64,000 nucleotides of DNA from DATKOF01 sp035524795 (GTDB taxonomy: Bacteria > Pseudomonadota > Gammaproteobacteria > Burkholderiales > SG8-41). The translations under genes were made by a program, and so were the position numbers. The notes under the pieces are model-generated. The model was given only the letters and a program-made list of their open reading frames with translations. It ran no database searches and was not told where the DNA came from. Shown in pieces: positions 30,465 through 39,210 of the stretch; the first letter of the stretch is position 1; the number at the start of each line of letters is the position of its first letter. The stretch covers positions 1 through 64,000 of the forward strand of contig DATKOF010000001.1 of NCBI GenBank assembly GCA_035524795.1. Reading direction: 5' to 3'.

Positions 30465-31259
30465 TTGCAAATCTCCGTCAAGGGCAGCGTAGTTAATTAT
30501 GAGGTTGCCGGCAACGGTCCATGGTTGGCGCTAAGCCATCCACTTGCGTGCGACCTGCACGTATGGGATCGACAGATGCCCGCGCTTACCGCCAGATTCC
30601 GTGTGTTGCGCTATGACACACGCGGCCACGGCGGCAGTTCTGCATCAGCGGGCGCCTACACGCTTGAACAGCTTGCCGACGACGCCCACGATCTGTTCCA
30701 GGCACTGGACATCGACTGCGCGCATTGGGTCGGTCTGTCTTTAGGCAGCCTGATCGGACAGACATTCGCGCTTAAATATCCGACGAAGCTGCAATCGCTG
30801 GCGCTGGCCGGAACCACCAGCCGCTATCCGCCCCAGGCAATAAAGGCGTTCCAGGAACGCATCCAAAATGTCGAGACCGGCGGAATGGACGTGGTGACCG
30901 AAGCGACACTCGAGCGCTGGTTTACTGAACCCTTCCGCAAAGCTCATCCTCGGGTCATGGATGACATCGCGCGCCGGATCCGTACGACGCCGGTCGCCGG
31001 CTACATTGGCTGCTGTCGTGCCGTTTCCCGGATCAATCTGACGGAACGCCTCGGCGAAATCAGCCGCCCTACGCTGGTAATGGTTGGCGCGCAGGATTCC
31101 GGCACTCCGGTTGCGATGGCGCGGACGATCTACCATGCATTGCCGGGAGCCGAGCTGGTGATCGTGCCTTCAGCAGCGCACCTGCTCAACATCGAACAAC
31201 CGCAGGCGTTTAATACCGCGCTGCTGTCGTTCTTGGCCCGCACCAGCGGAGCGCGCTGA
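30465..31259 (+). CDS. Alpha/beta hydrolase, 3-oxoadipate enol-lactonase-like
   Basis: A 264-residue hydrolase. It has LALSHPLACDLHVWDRQMPA, the elbow GLSLGSLIGQ (Ser nucleophile), and the distal His in VPSAAHLLNIEQP. The best resemblance is to PcaD, the enol-lactonase of the beta-ketoadipate pathway, but no other pca gene is present and related esterases look similar. The start is TTG at 30465, 50 bases after the phosphoesterase stop. Confidence 0.8.
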   Translation: MQISVKGSVVNYEVAGNGPWLALSHPLACDLHVWDRQMPALTARFRVLRYDTRGHGGSSASAGAYTLEQLADDAHDLFQALDIDCAHWVGLSLGSLIGQTFALKYPTKLQSLALAGTTSRYPPQAIKAFQERIQNVETGGMDVVTEATLERWFTEPFRKAHPRVMDDIARRIRTTPVAGYIGCCRAVSRINLTERLGEISRPTLVMVGAQDSGTPVAMARTIYHALPGAELVIVPSAAHLLNIEQPQAFNTALLSFLARTSGAR

Positions 31260-31388
31260 TCAGCCGGATTTCTTGGCCGCCGATCCGGTCTTCCCGGCCT
31301 GTTTTTTCCGGGGATTATGCGGACGGGTCTTGCCATACGACCCCTTGAAGATCTTGCCGCGAAAAGTCCTTTTGTCGCCTTTGCCCAT
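31260..31388 (-). CDS. 30S ribosomal protein THX
   Basis: A 42-codon gene easily missed for its size. The translation starts MGKGDKRTFRGKIFKGSYGK and continues TRPHNPRKKQAGKTG to AKKSG; the GKGDKRTxRGKI-GxYG pattern is the THX signature. The peptide lies in the head of the small ribosomal subunit in characterised bacteria. Its TGA shares one base with the end of the convergent hydrolase gene at 31259/31260. Confidence 0.88.
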   Translation of the reverse strand: MGKGDKRTFRGKIFKGSYGKTRPHNPRKKQAGKTGSAAKKSG

Positions 31389-31425
31389 GATTTTTGGTCA
31401 GGTCACACCGTAACACGAATCGACA

Positions 31426-32340
31426 TCAACCGATGCCAGGCCGTGTCAGCCGGGACTCAAGCCACTTCTTGATGCGGTTGGCATCGCCGAGGCGCGTATA
31501 TTTCCCCCAGGAATCGAGCAGTACGATGACCACGGAACGTGCCGCAATTTTGGCCTGCATGACCAGGCAGCGGCCAGCTTCGCTGATATAGCCGGTTTTC
31601 GACAGCCCGATGTTCCAGCTTGGACTCTTGACTAGGCGGTTCGAGTTGTGAAACTCCATGCGACGCCCCGTAGCCGTCGTTACTGCATGTGACGCCGTCG
31701 TCGTAAATTCGCGGATCGCCGGGTAACGATAAGCGGTATCAACCATTTTGACGAGATCCTGCGCCGTCGAAACATTGCGGCTGTCGAGCCCGGTCGGATC
31801 GACGAAGCGGGTATTGGCCATGCCGATCTCCGCTGCCTTGCGGTTCATCGCCGCCACGAATGCGGGAGTTCCGCCGGGATAATTGCGGCCGAGCGCGGCA
31901 GCCGCACGATTTTCAGAAGACATCAACGCCAGTCGCAGCAGGCTTTCCCGCGACAGTCGGGTGCCCACCGTCAACCGCGATCCCGTATGTTTGATTGTGT
32001 CAACATCGGCGCTGCTGATGGCCAAGATTTCATCGGGCGGCAGGTTGGCATCAAGCACCACCATCGCTGTCATCAGTTTGGTGATCGAGGCAATGGCCGC
32101 GGTGCTGCCAATATTCTTCTCGTAGATCGTCGCGCCGCTATCCTGATCGATGATCAACGCGGTCGTGGACTTCAGATTGAGACGGCTCTCGATAAGCAAT
32201 GATTGCCCTCCCGCCGTTCCGGCGGATGGCTTGTAGGAAACATCGACAAACTCCGCCCCTACAGCGCTGGCAACCATCACCATCGACCACACTGCTGCCC
32301 ATGTTATCCCGCTACTCGGGCTGATGCCAAATCGCAGCAC
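31426..32340 (-). CDS. pbpG: D-alanyl-D-alanine endopeptidase (PBP7/PbpG type)
   Basis: A serine peptidase of about 304 residues. The three S11 motifs are SITKLM, SSEN, and SKTGYI. It hydrolyses D-Ala cross-links in peptidoglycan in the periplasm. GTG at 32340 is preferred: GGAGG (32352-32348) lies seven bases before it and the product starts with a clean signal peptide (ITWAAVWSMVMVASAVGA). An ATG at 32436 would put 32 basic residues before the signal. Confidence 0.9.
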   Translation of the reverse strand: MLRFGISPSSGITWAAVWSMVMVASAVGAEFVDVSYKPSAGTAGGQSLLIESRLNLKSTTALIIDQDSGATIYEKNIGSTAAIASITKLMTAMVVLDANLPPDEILAISSADVDTIKHTGSRLTVGTRLSRESLLRLALMSSENRAAAALGRNYPGGTPAFVAAMNRKAAEIGMANTRFVDPTGLDSRNVSTAQDLVKMVDTAYRYPAIREFTTTASHAVTTATGRRMEFHNSNRLVKSPSWNIGLSKTGYISEAGRCLVMQAKIAARSVVIVLLDSWGKYTRLGDANRIKKWLESRLTRPGIG

Positions 32341-32637
32341 TCCACCACCTCCCCGTCTTAGCGCCAGTCGGACCGGCCGACGATAAGATAGCAAAAATCG
32401 ACAGTTAGGAAAAGGTCTTGAAATCATTTCAAGCATCGACGGCGGTCAATACGGGCATAACAGGGCGGCGATGCCCCTTTGATATCGGGAAATCTGCCGC
32501 ATGCGCCGTTCGTCGGCATCGATTCGTCTCTGCTGTCATTTTCACTGAAACCATGCTTGTAATAATATCCAATACGCGGTAGAAACTGTCCTTTTTCCGA
32601 CGTTAAGTCAATTATCAAACCTGTAACGGCCTATCGA

Positions 32638-33192
32638 ATGCCAGCATCCCCTTCGGTCTCCTCATATACGAAAGCCGCCATTACGCTGCACTGGCTGATG
32701 TTCGCGCTGATCGCATGCGGTTTTGCACTCGGCCAATACATGGCCGATCTGCCGTTGTCTCCGATGAAGCTCAGATATTTTTCCTGGCATAAATGGCTGG
32801 GCGTGACTATCTTCATGCTCGCCGTCATGCGGATCGCATGGCGGGCGACCCACCCGGCACCGTTGCCGCCCGCCGGAACCCCCGCGTGGCAGAATGCGGC
32901 GGCCGGCGCCATTCACATCCTGCTCTACCTGCTGATCATCGCCATTCCGCTGAGCGGGTGGCTGCACAGTTCGGCCGCGGGAGTACAAACGGTCTATCTC
33001 GGCCTGCTGCCACTGCCTGACCTGCTACCCAAGAACAAGCCGCTCTCGGAATTTCTCGGCGAAGTTCATGAAATCCTGAATGATGGTCTCGCGGTGCTGG
33101 TCGCCGTCCATGCGGCGGCGGCACTCAAGCACCATTTCGTCAACCGCGACGATATATTGAGACGCATGCTGCCCTTCCTCGGACCGCGCTGA
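32638..33192 (+). CDS. Cytochrome b561
   Basis: A 184-residue di-haem b protein with four membrane helices: HWLMFALIACGFALGQYMA, WHKWLGVTIFMLAVMRIAWR, ILLYLLIIAIPLSGWLHSSA and HEILNDGLAVLVAVHAAAAL. The His residues in helices 1, 2 and 4 fit the haem ligands. Such proteins pass electrons between quinones and periplasmic acceptors. The gene is followed after six bases by a yceI gene, a common pairing. Confidence 0.93.
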   Translation: MPASPSVSSYTKAAITLHWLMFALIACGFALGQYMADLPLSPMKLRYFSWHKWLGVTIFMLAVMRIAWRATHPAPLPPAGTPAWQNAAAGAIHILLYLLIIAIPLSGWLHSSAAGVQTVYLGLLPLPDLLPKNKPLSEFLGEVHEILNDGLAVLVAVHAAAALKHHFVNRDDILRRMLPFLGPR

Positions 33193-33198
33193 GATCCG

Positions 33199-33759
33199 AT
33201 GATGCGATGGCTGATTCTCGCCGTGGCGGCCGGTCTGCCCGTGGTGACCGCGGCCACGGAGCAGAACGTCGTCTACGATAAAAGCCGGATTACCTGCGCG
33301 TCGCGCCAGATGGGCGTACCCGTGGAAGCCGACTTCAGGCAGTTCACCGCCCGGATCGACTTCGATCCCGGCCGCCCCGACGGCAGCAGGATTTCAATCG
33401 CGATCAACACCGCCAGTTTCGAGTTTGATCCAGAAGTCGACGATGAAGTCAGAGGCCGGCTGTGGCTGAATGCCCACGATTTCCCGCAGGCGCGCTTCAT
33501 ATCGTCCAGCGTGCGCGCAATCGGCAACGGCCGTTACGAAGCACGCGGTACGCTGGAAATCAAGGGCGCCCGCAGCGAAGTCACCGTGCCTTTTACTTAT
33601 CAGCCGGCGGCCGGCGGCGTATTCGAAGGAGTATTCGTGATCAGCCGCCTGCACTACAACATCGGCGAGGGCAAGTGGCGCGACACCGATACCGTCGGCG
33701 ATGACGTGCAGATCAAATTCCGGATCGTGACCGACAGCCCGGCGGCGAAGAGGAAATAG
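33199..33759 (+). CDS. YceI family protein
   Basis: A 186-residue exported lipocalin-like protein. Signal peptide MMRWLILAVAAGLPVVTAA; the domain continues VVYDKSRITCASRQMG and ARFISSSVRAIGNGRYEARG. The two Met codons at the start are both usable. It shares only the fold-level pattern with the YceI at 13050-13616. Paired with cytochrome b561, it may handle a membrane isoprenoid or quinone. Confidence 0.9.
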   Translation: MMRWLILAVAAGLPVVTAATEQNVVYDKSRITCASRQMGVPVEADFRQFTARIDFDPGRPDGSRISIAINTASFEFDPEVDDEVRGRLWLNAHDFPQARFISSSVRAIGNGRYEARGTLEIKGARSEVTVPFTYQPAAGGVFEGVFVISRLHYNIGEGKWRDTDTVGDDVQIKFRIVTDSPAAKRK

Positions 33760-33776
33760 GAAGGTCCCGACCGGTT

Positions 33777-35621
33777 TCAGATCACGACTGGCGCGGCTGC
33801 CCGACCCTCGTGCTGTCGTTCGGTCTCCTCCTCCTGCTGCTGCAGCGCCCACATTTCGGCATAGGCGCCGCCGCGCGCCAGCAGTTCGCGATGGGTGCCG
33901 CGTTCGACGATACGCCCCGCCGCCATCACCAGAATCTGATCGGCATCCATCACCGTGGACAACCGGTGCGCAATCACCAGCGTGGTATGCCCTTGCGCAA
34001 CACGCGCCAGCTCATCCTGGATCGCCTGCTCGGTCGCCGAATCGAGCGCCGATGTCGCCTCGTCGAAAATCAGGATCGCGGGGTTCTTGAGGATCGCGCG
34101 CGCGATGGCGACGCGCTGCTTTTCTCCGCCCGACAGCTTCAAGCCGCGCTCGCCGACGCGTGACTCGTACTGCTCCGGCAGACGCATCACGAAATCATGG
34201 ATGTGCGCGGCCTGGGCGGCGGCGATCACCTCTTCGCGCACGGCGTCGGGCCGTCCGTACTGGATGTTGTAGTAAATGGTGTCGTTGAACAGCACCGTGT
34301 CCTGCGGCACGATGCCGATCGCGCCGCGCAGGCTCGACTGCGTCAGATCGCGGATATCCCGGCCGTTGATCGTGATGCGGCCGCCGGTGACGTCATAAAA
34401 CCGGTACAGCAGGCGCGCCAGCGTCGATTTCCCCGCCCCGCTGTGGCCGACCACGGCGACCTTGGCGCCCGGCGCGATCGCGAAATCCACGCCGAACAGG
34501 ATCTGGCGTTGCGGGTCGTAGCTGAAATCCACCTGTTCGAAGCGGATTGCGGCGCGGGCCGTCTCCAGCGGCGCGGCGCCCGGCCGGTCCTCGATCTCGC
34601 GGTGCTGGCCGAGCAGGCGGAACATCCGATCCATGTCGGTCAGCGACTGCTTGATCTCGCGATAGACGGTGCCGAGGAAATTAAGCGGGATATAGAGCTG
34701 GATCAGCAGCCCGTTGACCAGCACCAGGTCGCCAAGCGTCAGGTTCCTGGCAACCACGCCCTGCGCCGCCAGTATCATCAACAGCGTCACCGCAATCGCG
34801 ATCACGCAACTCTGGCCGATGTTCAGGATTCCCAGCGACATTTCGGTCCTGACCGCCGCAGTCTCGTACTTGTGCAGGCTTTCGTCGTAGCGCCGCGCCT
34901 CGTACTCCTCATTGTTGAAATATTTGACCGTCTCGTAGTTGAGCAGGCTGTCGATCGCGCGCGTGTTGGCGCGGGAATCCAGTTCATTGGCCTGACGGCG
35001 GATGTCCATCCGCCACTGGGTGATCAGGATGGTGAAGGCGGTGTAAATCGCGACCGCAACAAAGGTAATCGCGGTGAAGCGCCAGTCGAATTTCGCCAGC
35101 AGCACCACGGCGACCAGCGCGAACTCGAGGATCACCGGAATGATCGCGAACAGCATGTAACTGAGCAACGTGTTGATGCCGCGCGTGCCGCGTTCGATAT
35201 CGCGCGACACGCCGCCGGTCTGGCGCTCCAGATGGAATCGCAGCGACAGCGCGTGCAGATGGCGGAACACCGTCAGCGCGATCCGGCGCACCGCGCGCTG
35301 TCCGACGCGGACGAACACCACATCGCGCAATTCGGCGAACAGCGTCGAGGACAGCCGCAGGATTCCGTAGATGCACAGCAGTGCGAACGGCATCGCCACC
35401 ACCGCCTGCGTCGGCGTCAGGCGGTCTATGACTTCCTTGAATATCAGCGGCACGCCGACGTTGGCCAGCTTGGCAATGACCAGAAACGACAGCGCGACCA
35501 GCACCCGGCCCTTGAACTCCCACAGATAGGGCAATAGCATCCCGACGGTGCGCCATTCGCTGCCCCGGCTGTTCTGTGCGACGGGTGTCAGTGCTGCGAC
35601 GGGGTGCTGGGAAGCGGCCAT
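33777..35621 (-). CDS. ABC exporter of the Atm1/HMT1 type (fused permease-ATPase)
   Basis: The product is about 614 residues: a six-helix ABC membrane domain, then an ATPase with Walker A GHSGAGKSTLARLLYRFYD, signature LSGGEKQRVAIARAIL and Walker B ILIFDEATSALD. The sequence resembles Atm1/ABCB7, mitochondrial half-transporters that export glutathione-linked sulfur species, and bacterial relatives protecting against metals. Start MAASQHPVA at 35621 is preferred; further upstream codons are Cys/Gly-rich and unlikely. TACAAT lies seven bases before this ATG. Confidence 0.9.
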   Translation of the reverse strand: MAASQHPVAALTPVAQNSRGSEWRTVGMLLPYLWEFKGRVLVALSFLVIAKLANVGVPLIFKEVIDRLTPTQAVVAMPFALLCIYGILRLSSTLFAELRDVVFVRVGQRAVRRIALTVFRHLHALSLRFHLERQTGGVSRDIERGTRGINTLLSYMLFAIIPVILEFALVAVVLLAKFDWRFTAITFVAVAIYTAFTILITQWRMDIRRQANELDSRANTRAIDSLLNYETVKYFNNEEYEARRYDESLHKYETAAVRTEMSLGILNIGQSCVIAIAVTLLMILAAQGVVARNLTLGDLVLVNGLLIQLYIPLNFLGTVYREIKQSLTDMDRMFRLLGQHREIEDRPGAAPLETARAAIRFEQVDFSYDPQRQILFGVDFAIAPGAKVAVVGHSGAGKSTLARLLYRFYDVTGGRITINGRDIRDLTQSSLRGAIGIVPQDTVLFNDTIYYNIQYGRPDAVREEVIAAAQAAHIHDFVMRLPEQYESRVGERGLKLSGGEKQRVAIARAILKNPAILIFDEATSALDSATEQAIQDELARVAQGHTTLVIAHRLSTVMDADQILVMAAGRIVERGTHRELLARGGAYAEMWALQQQEEETERQHEGRAAAPVVI

Positions 35622-36049
35622 AGGCAATATTGTAGCCGCCCCGCATCCGCCGTTGCCGCCCCGTCGGCATGCCGATCCGGAGCAGTACAAAAAATGGGCG
35701 CAACTGACTGCGCCCGAAGCACCAAAGGAGGAGGATGGAGGCGAAGAGCGGACTGCAACTCCTGCCCCCGCTGCTTAATTAGCAATTCGAATGCCAGATT
35801 ATAATTTATTGAAAACGATGGATTATTTCAGGTCTTCTAAACTCGCTACGCCCTGTTTAAGGGCTGCTGAAAAACCTGCCGCACCAAAGTTATTCATTTT
35901 CTGATTCAAGGGAATTCCGCGATGGAGCGTTTTTCCCGGTGAAGCCGTCGACGCGATGGCGATAACTGGTTGTAAAATTTTGTAATTCCGGTATGTCCTT
36001 CGAAACCGTATCGCGTTAAATTGGGCATCATCTTGCAAAGGAGTCGATC
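35622..36049. other. Intergenic stretch without a supported gene
   Basis: Between the divergent ABC exporter and glycine-zipper genes. A frame on the minus strand at 35823-36038 has no ribosome site or known domain. A 15-codon frame at 35735-35782 (plus) follows a perfect AAGGAGGAGG but is too short to call. From 35770 on the sequence is AT-rich and probably holds the promoter of the 36050 gene. Confidence 0.4.
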
Positions 36050-36628
36050 ATGAAACTCGGAATAACGGTCAGCGGTGGCGCGCTGATATTGGCGCTGGCA
36101 AATGGTAGCGCCAGCGCAAACGATTTCGTCGATACCGCACCGGTAATTTCAGCGACGCCGATAATGCAAAGCGTACCGCAGCAAGTCTGTCAGCCCCAGA
36201 CCGTGGTAACCCAACCTCCGCCTCCGTCACAAGGACAGGGAATCGCCGGCGGCATCATTGGCGGCCTGGCCGGGGGACTGCTGGGCGCCCAGGTAGGACA
36301 TGGCAGCGGCAAGACTGCGGCAACTATCGTGGGCGCCGCGGGTGGCGCGATCGTCGGCAACCAGATTGCCACCTCCCCCTCAGCGCCTACCGCGCAGACC
36401 GTGCAGACCTGCAGTAACGTGATGAACAACATTGTCACGGGTTATACCATCGTTTATCGGTACAATGGCCGCGATGTCACGACCACCCTGCCGTACAATC
36501 CCGGCAGTTACGTAAAGATAGGCGTCGGCGTCATAGACGAAGGCGTGGCAGTTGTCGCACCGCGCAGACGCGACGAACGTTTCAACCAAGTGCCGCCGCC
36601 CCCTCCTCCGCCCGGCTATTACCGATAA
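36050..36628 (+). CDS. Glycine zipper 2TM domain outer membrane protein
   Basis: A 192-residue exported protein with a signal peptide (GALILALANGSASA). The glycine zipper is GIAGGIIGGLAGGLLGAQVG and GKTAATIVGAAGGAIVGNQI (about residues 62-105). The domain occurs in the SlyB/17-kDa antigen group of envelope proteins. The C-terminus has a Pro run (VPPPPPPPGYYR). AAGGAG is seven bases before the ATG, and an intrinsic terminator follows. Confidence 0.9.
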   Translation: MKLGITVSGGALILALANGSASANDFVDTAPVISATPIMQSVPQQVCQPQTVVTQPPPPSQGQGIAGGIIGGLAGGLLGAQVGHGSGKTAATIVGAAGGAIVGNQIATSPSAPTAQTVQTCSNVMNNIVTGYTIVYRYNGRDVTTTLPYNPGSYVKIGVGVIDEGVAVVAPRRRDERFNQVPPPPPPPGYYR

Positions 36629-36649
36629 CTGCAGTCGCGTTCCAGTCGG

Positions 36650-36685
36650 GGCGTGGAATGCGAATTCCACGCCTCTTTCTTTTTC
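36650..36685 (+). terminator. Rho-independent terminator of the glycine-zipper gene
   Basis: Perfect 10-bp stem GGCGTGGAAT / ATTCCACGCC (36650-36659, 36664-36673) with loop GCGA, followed by TCTTTCTTTTTC. It lies 22 bases past the stop codon and also separates the gene from the convergent clsB. Confidence 0.9.
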
Positions 36686-36689
36686 GGGT

Positions 36690-37856
36690 TCAGGTGAAAT
36701 CGCGCACGCGGCCATAAGACGACCAGCCGATCAGCAAGCGCACGATTTCATAGCAAAGCCAGGACACCGCGCGCGCCGGCAGCCGTTGTTTCCGCCACGT
36801 CGTGCGCCGCACCGGCTCGGCGCCCACTGCGATCGCTTCCTCCAGACTGCGCCGGAGCGTGCGTGCGAACGCAGCGTCCTCGATCACAACATTGGCTTCG
36901 CGCGCCAGCAGCAGGCTCAGCGGCTCGATGTTCGAAGAACCGACCGTCGCCCAGTGCCCATCGATCACCGCAACCTTCGCGTGCATGAAGCTGTGGTGGT
37001 ATTCCTGGATCTCGATTCCCGCATCGAGCAATTGCCGGTACAGAGCGCGCGATGCGTAATGCAGCAGTCGGTATTCGACCCGTCCCTGCAACAGCAATAT
37101 CACGCGTACGCCGCGCGCGGCAGCCTCGCTCAACGCGCGGCGGAAATTCTTGCCCGGAAAAAAATAGGCGTTGGCGATCAGCACCTCGGAGCGCGCCCGT
37201 CGTATCGCCTCCAGATAGGCATTCTCGATATCTCTGCGATGGCGCACGTTGTTGCGGATCACGAATGCTGCGCGCTGCCCGCCACGCGGGCCGGCGACCG
37301 TTCCGGCCGCCTGACGCGGCAACCGGCGCAATCGTAACTGCGTCCATGTCACCTGCCACCACAGCCGCGTCACCACGCGGTGTATTGCGGAAAGCAGCGG
37401 CCCCTCAACCATGACTGCGTAATCGAAGCGCGGCGGAATCTGTCCCGGCGTATCCATGTCGTCGATCACGTTGATGCCTCCGACAAAGGCGACGCTGCCA
37501 TCCACTACCGCAACCTTGTGATGCAGTCGACGCAACTGGGTACGACGGAAACGCCACACCGCGAGCTGCGGCCGGTAATTGAGCACCTGCACTCCGGCCT
37601 GCTGCATCCCGCGCAGGAATCCGGCGCTCAAATCCTTCGAGCCGAAGCCGTCCAGCAGCAAATGCACGGCGACGCCGCGCCGCGCCGCCTGCATCAGCGC
37701 TTTCGCTACCGCCTGGCCGCTGCTGTCCTCCGCAAAAATATAGGTCTGCAGATGGATTTCGTCAGCGGCTGCATTGCACGCAGCGATCAGCGCCGGAAAG
37801 TATTCGGCCCCGTTCCGCAACAGCTGGATGCGGTTGCCCTGGAAAAACCGGATCAT
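36690..37856 (-). CDS. clsB: Cardiolipin synthase B
   Basis: A 388-residue phospholipase D family enzyme with two HKD motifs, LHHKVAVVDGSVAFVGGIN and MHAKVAVIDGHWATVGSSN. It lacks the N-terminal membrane helices of ClsA, as expected of ClsB/YbhO. It makes cardiolipin from phosphatidylglycerol. The start MIRFFQGNRIQLL overlaps the stop of the phosphatase gene upstream (ATGA), the same pair as ybhP-ybhO in E. coli. Confidence 0.93.
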   Translation of the reverse strand: MIRFFQGNRIQLLRNGAEYFPALIAACNAAADEIHLQTYIFAEDSSGQAVAKALMQAARRGVAVHLLLDGFGSKDLSAGFLRGMQQAGVQVLNYRPQLAVWRFRRTQLRRLHHKVAVVDGSVAFVGGINVIDDMDTPGQIPPRFDYAVMVEGPLLSAIHRVVTRLWWQVTWTQLRLRRLPRQAAGTVAGPRGGQRAAFVIRNNVRHRRDIENAYLEAIRRARSEVLIANAYFFPGKNFRRALSEAAARGVRVILLLQGRVEYRLLHYASRALYRQLLDAGIEIQEYHHSFMHAKVAVIDGHWATVGSSNIEPLSLLLAREANVVIEDAAFARTLRRSLEEAIAVGAEPVRRTTWRKQRLPARAVSWLCYEIVRLLIGWSSYGRVRDFT

Positions 37857-38605
37857 TTTCTGACGATGGTCGAAGTCAGCGCGGCATGATCCGAAACCGG
37901 CGCCCACAGCCGGCCGTGATGCGCGTGCGCTCTCTCGACCGTGAACCCGCGTACGTAGATGCGGTCGAGCGGCAGCAGCGGCAGCCGCGCCGGAAAGCTG
38001 CGGGCGAAACGGCCGTGCGCCTGCTCGAACACTTCCTCCAGCCCGAGCGGCCGCGCCAGTTCGCGGTGGCCGCGCCGCGACCAGTCGTTGAAATCGCCGG
38101 CCACGATCAACGGTGCCTGCGGCGGCACCAGCCGTTCGATGCGCGCGCGCAGCGCGCGCAACTGACGGCTGCGGTACCGGGAAAACAGGCCGAGATGGAC
38201 GCACACGCAATGCAGCACTTCGGTCCAGCCGGGCACCTGTATTTCACAATGCAGCAGCCCGCGCTGCTCGAAGCGATGCGCCGAGATATCCTCGTTGTCC
38301 CAGCGCATCAGCGGAAAACGGCTCAAGATCGCGTTGCCGTGATGGCCGCCATCGTAGATCGCATTGCGGCCGTAGGCGAAATCACCCCATCCGCCGCCGG
38401 CGAGAAACTCATGCTGCGGCTGGCGGGGGTTGTGGTCGTGGCGGCGGGCATGGTGCGTCGGGTCGCCCTGCACCTCCTGCAGGAATACCAGGTCGGCGTC
38501 GAGCTTGCACAGGCGCTCGCGCACGTCGTGAATCACCAGCCGGCGGTTGAAAAACGACAATCCCTTGTGGATGTTGTAAGTGGCAATATGCAGTGTGTCG
38601 CTCAT
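37853..38605 (-). CDS. Endonuclease/exonuclease/phosphatase family protein (YbhP-like)
   Basis: A 250-residue EEP-fold protein: IATYNIHKGLSFF, FLQEVQGD, VAGDFNDWS, and the C-terminal VSDHAALTST with the catalytic Asp-His. Coupling to clsB suggests a role in lipid or headgroup phosphate hydrolysis rather than DNA repair. No signal peptide. Start MSDTLH at 38605. Confidence 0.9.
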   Translation of the reverse strand: MSDTLHIATYNIHKGLSFFNRRLVIHDVRERLCKLDADLVFLQEVQGDPTHHARRHDHNPRQPQHEFLAGGGWGDFAYGRNAIYDGGHHGNAILSRFPLMRWDNEDISAHRFEQRGLLHCEIQVPGWTEVLHCVCVHLGLFSRYRSRQLRALRARIERLVPPQAPLIVAGDFNDWSRRGHRELARPLGLEEVFEQAHGRFARSFPARLPLLPLDRIYVRGFTVERAHAHHGRLWAPVSDHAALTSTIVRK

Positions 38606-38613
38606 GGTCCGGA

Positions 38614-39186
38614 TTATGGCGGTGAGGCGGCGGTTTTTCCATGCACGGCGGCATGACGTTTCAGCATTTCCCCGGCAACGCCTTCAATGTTGTCGCTGAC
38701 ATCATGCCGCATCAGCGCGGTACCGAGAAATATGGGCACCCAGAATCCGGGTTCGATTTCCGCCTCGTATTCGAGTCTGACGCCCGCGGCGCCGTCCGCG
38801 CGGACACGCCACTCGCCCTGCATGCGCTTCATGTCGCCGCCGACCGCATGGAATTTGATCTGCTCCGGCGGCAACTCTTCGATTGCCAGCACCACGTGGA
38901 ATTCACGGCTGAAGAATAAAAACCGGGTTTCCCCTTTTTGTTCGATGCGCAGCGGCTCGCCGGCGGCGCTGATCACACGGCTTGACTTCATGCCGGGCAC
39001 GAAATCGGCAAGATGGTTGTAGTCGGTCAGCACCTGCCATGCCGTCTGCGCGTCTACCACAACCGGCGCCGTCACATGCACGCTGAAAATGCCGTGGCTG
39101 CGTTTGACTTCGACTTCAGGCCTGGCCGACACCGGCCACGGCGCGGCGAGACAAACGAGGATTATGGTCAGCAAACACCGGCGCAT
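38614..39186 (-). CDS. Exported SRPBCC (START/polyketide cyclase-like) protein
   Basis: A 190-residue protein with signal peptide MRRCLLTIILVCLAAPWPVSA and a lipid-binding-like SRPBCC domain (VVDAQTAWQVLTDYNHLADF, WRVRADGAAGVRLEYEAEIE). Such proteins bind hydrophobic ligands in a deep cavity; the ligand is unknown. It lies just upstream of the ybhP-clsB pair and may belong to the same unit. Confidence 0.85.
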   Translation of the reverse strand: MRRCLLTIILVCLAAPWPVSARPEVEVKRSHGIFSVHVTAPVVVDAQTAWQVLTDYNHLADFVPGMKSSRVISAAGEPLRIEQKGETRFLFFSREFHVVLAIEELPPEQIKFHAVGGDMKRMQGEWRVRADGAAGVRLEYEAEIEPGFWVPIFLGTALMRHDVSDNIEGVAGEMLKRHAAVHGKTAASPP

Positions 39187-39210
39187 CGCGCCAGTGTAAC
39201 GGAAACGGCA

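Noticed and set aside
35735..35782. 15-codon frame right after AAGGAGGAGG
   Set aside because: The ribosome-binding sequence is excellent, but a 15-residue product with no homologue or context cannot be supported.
35823..36038. 71-codon minus-strand frame upstream of the glycine-zipper gene
   Set aside because: Overlaps the likely promoter region, no ribosome site and no family resemblance.
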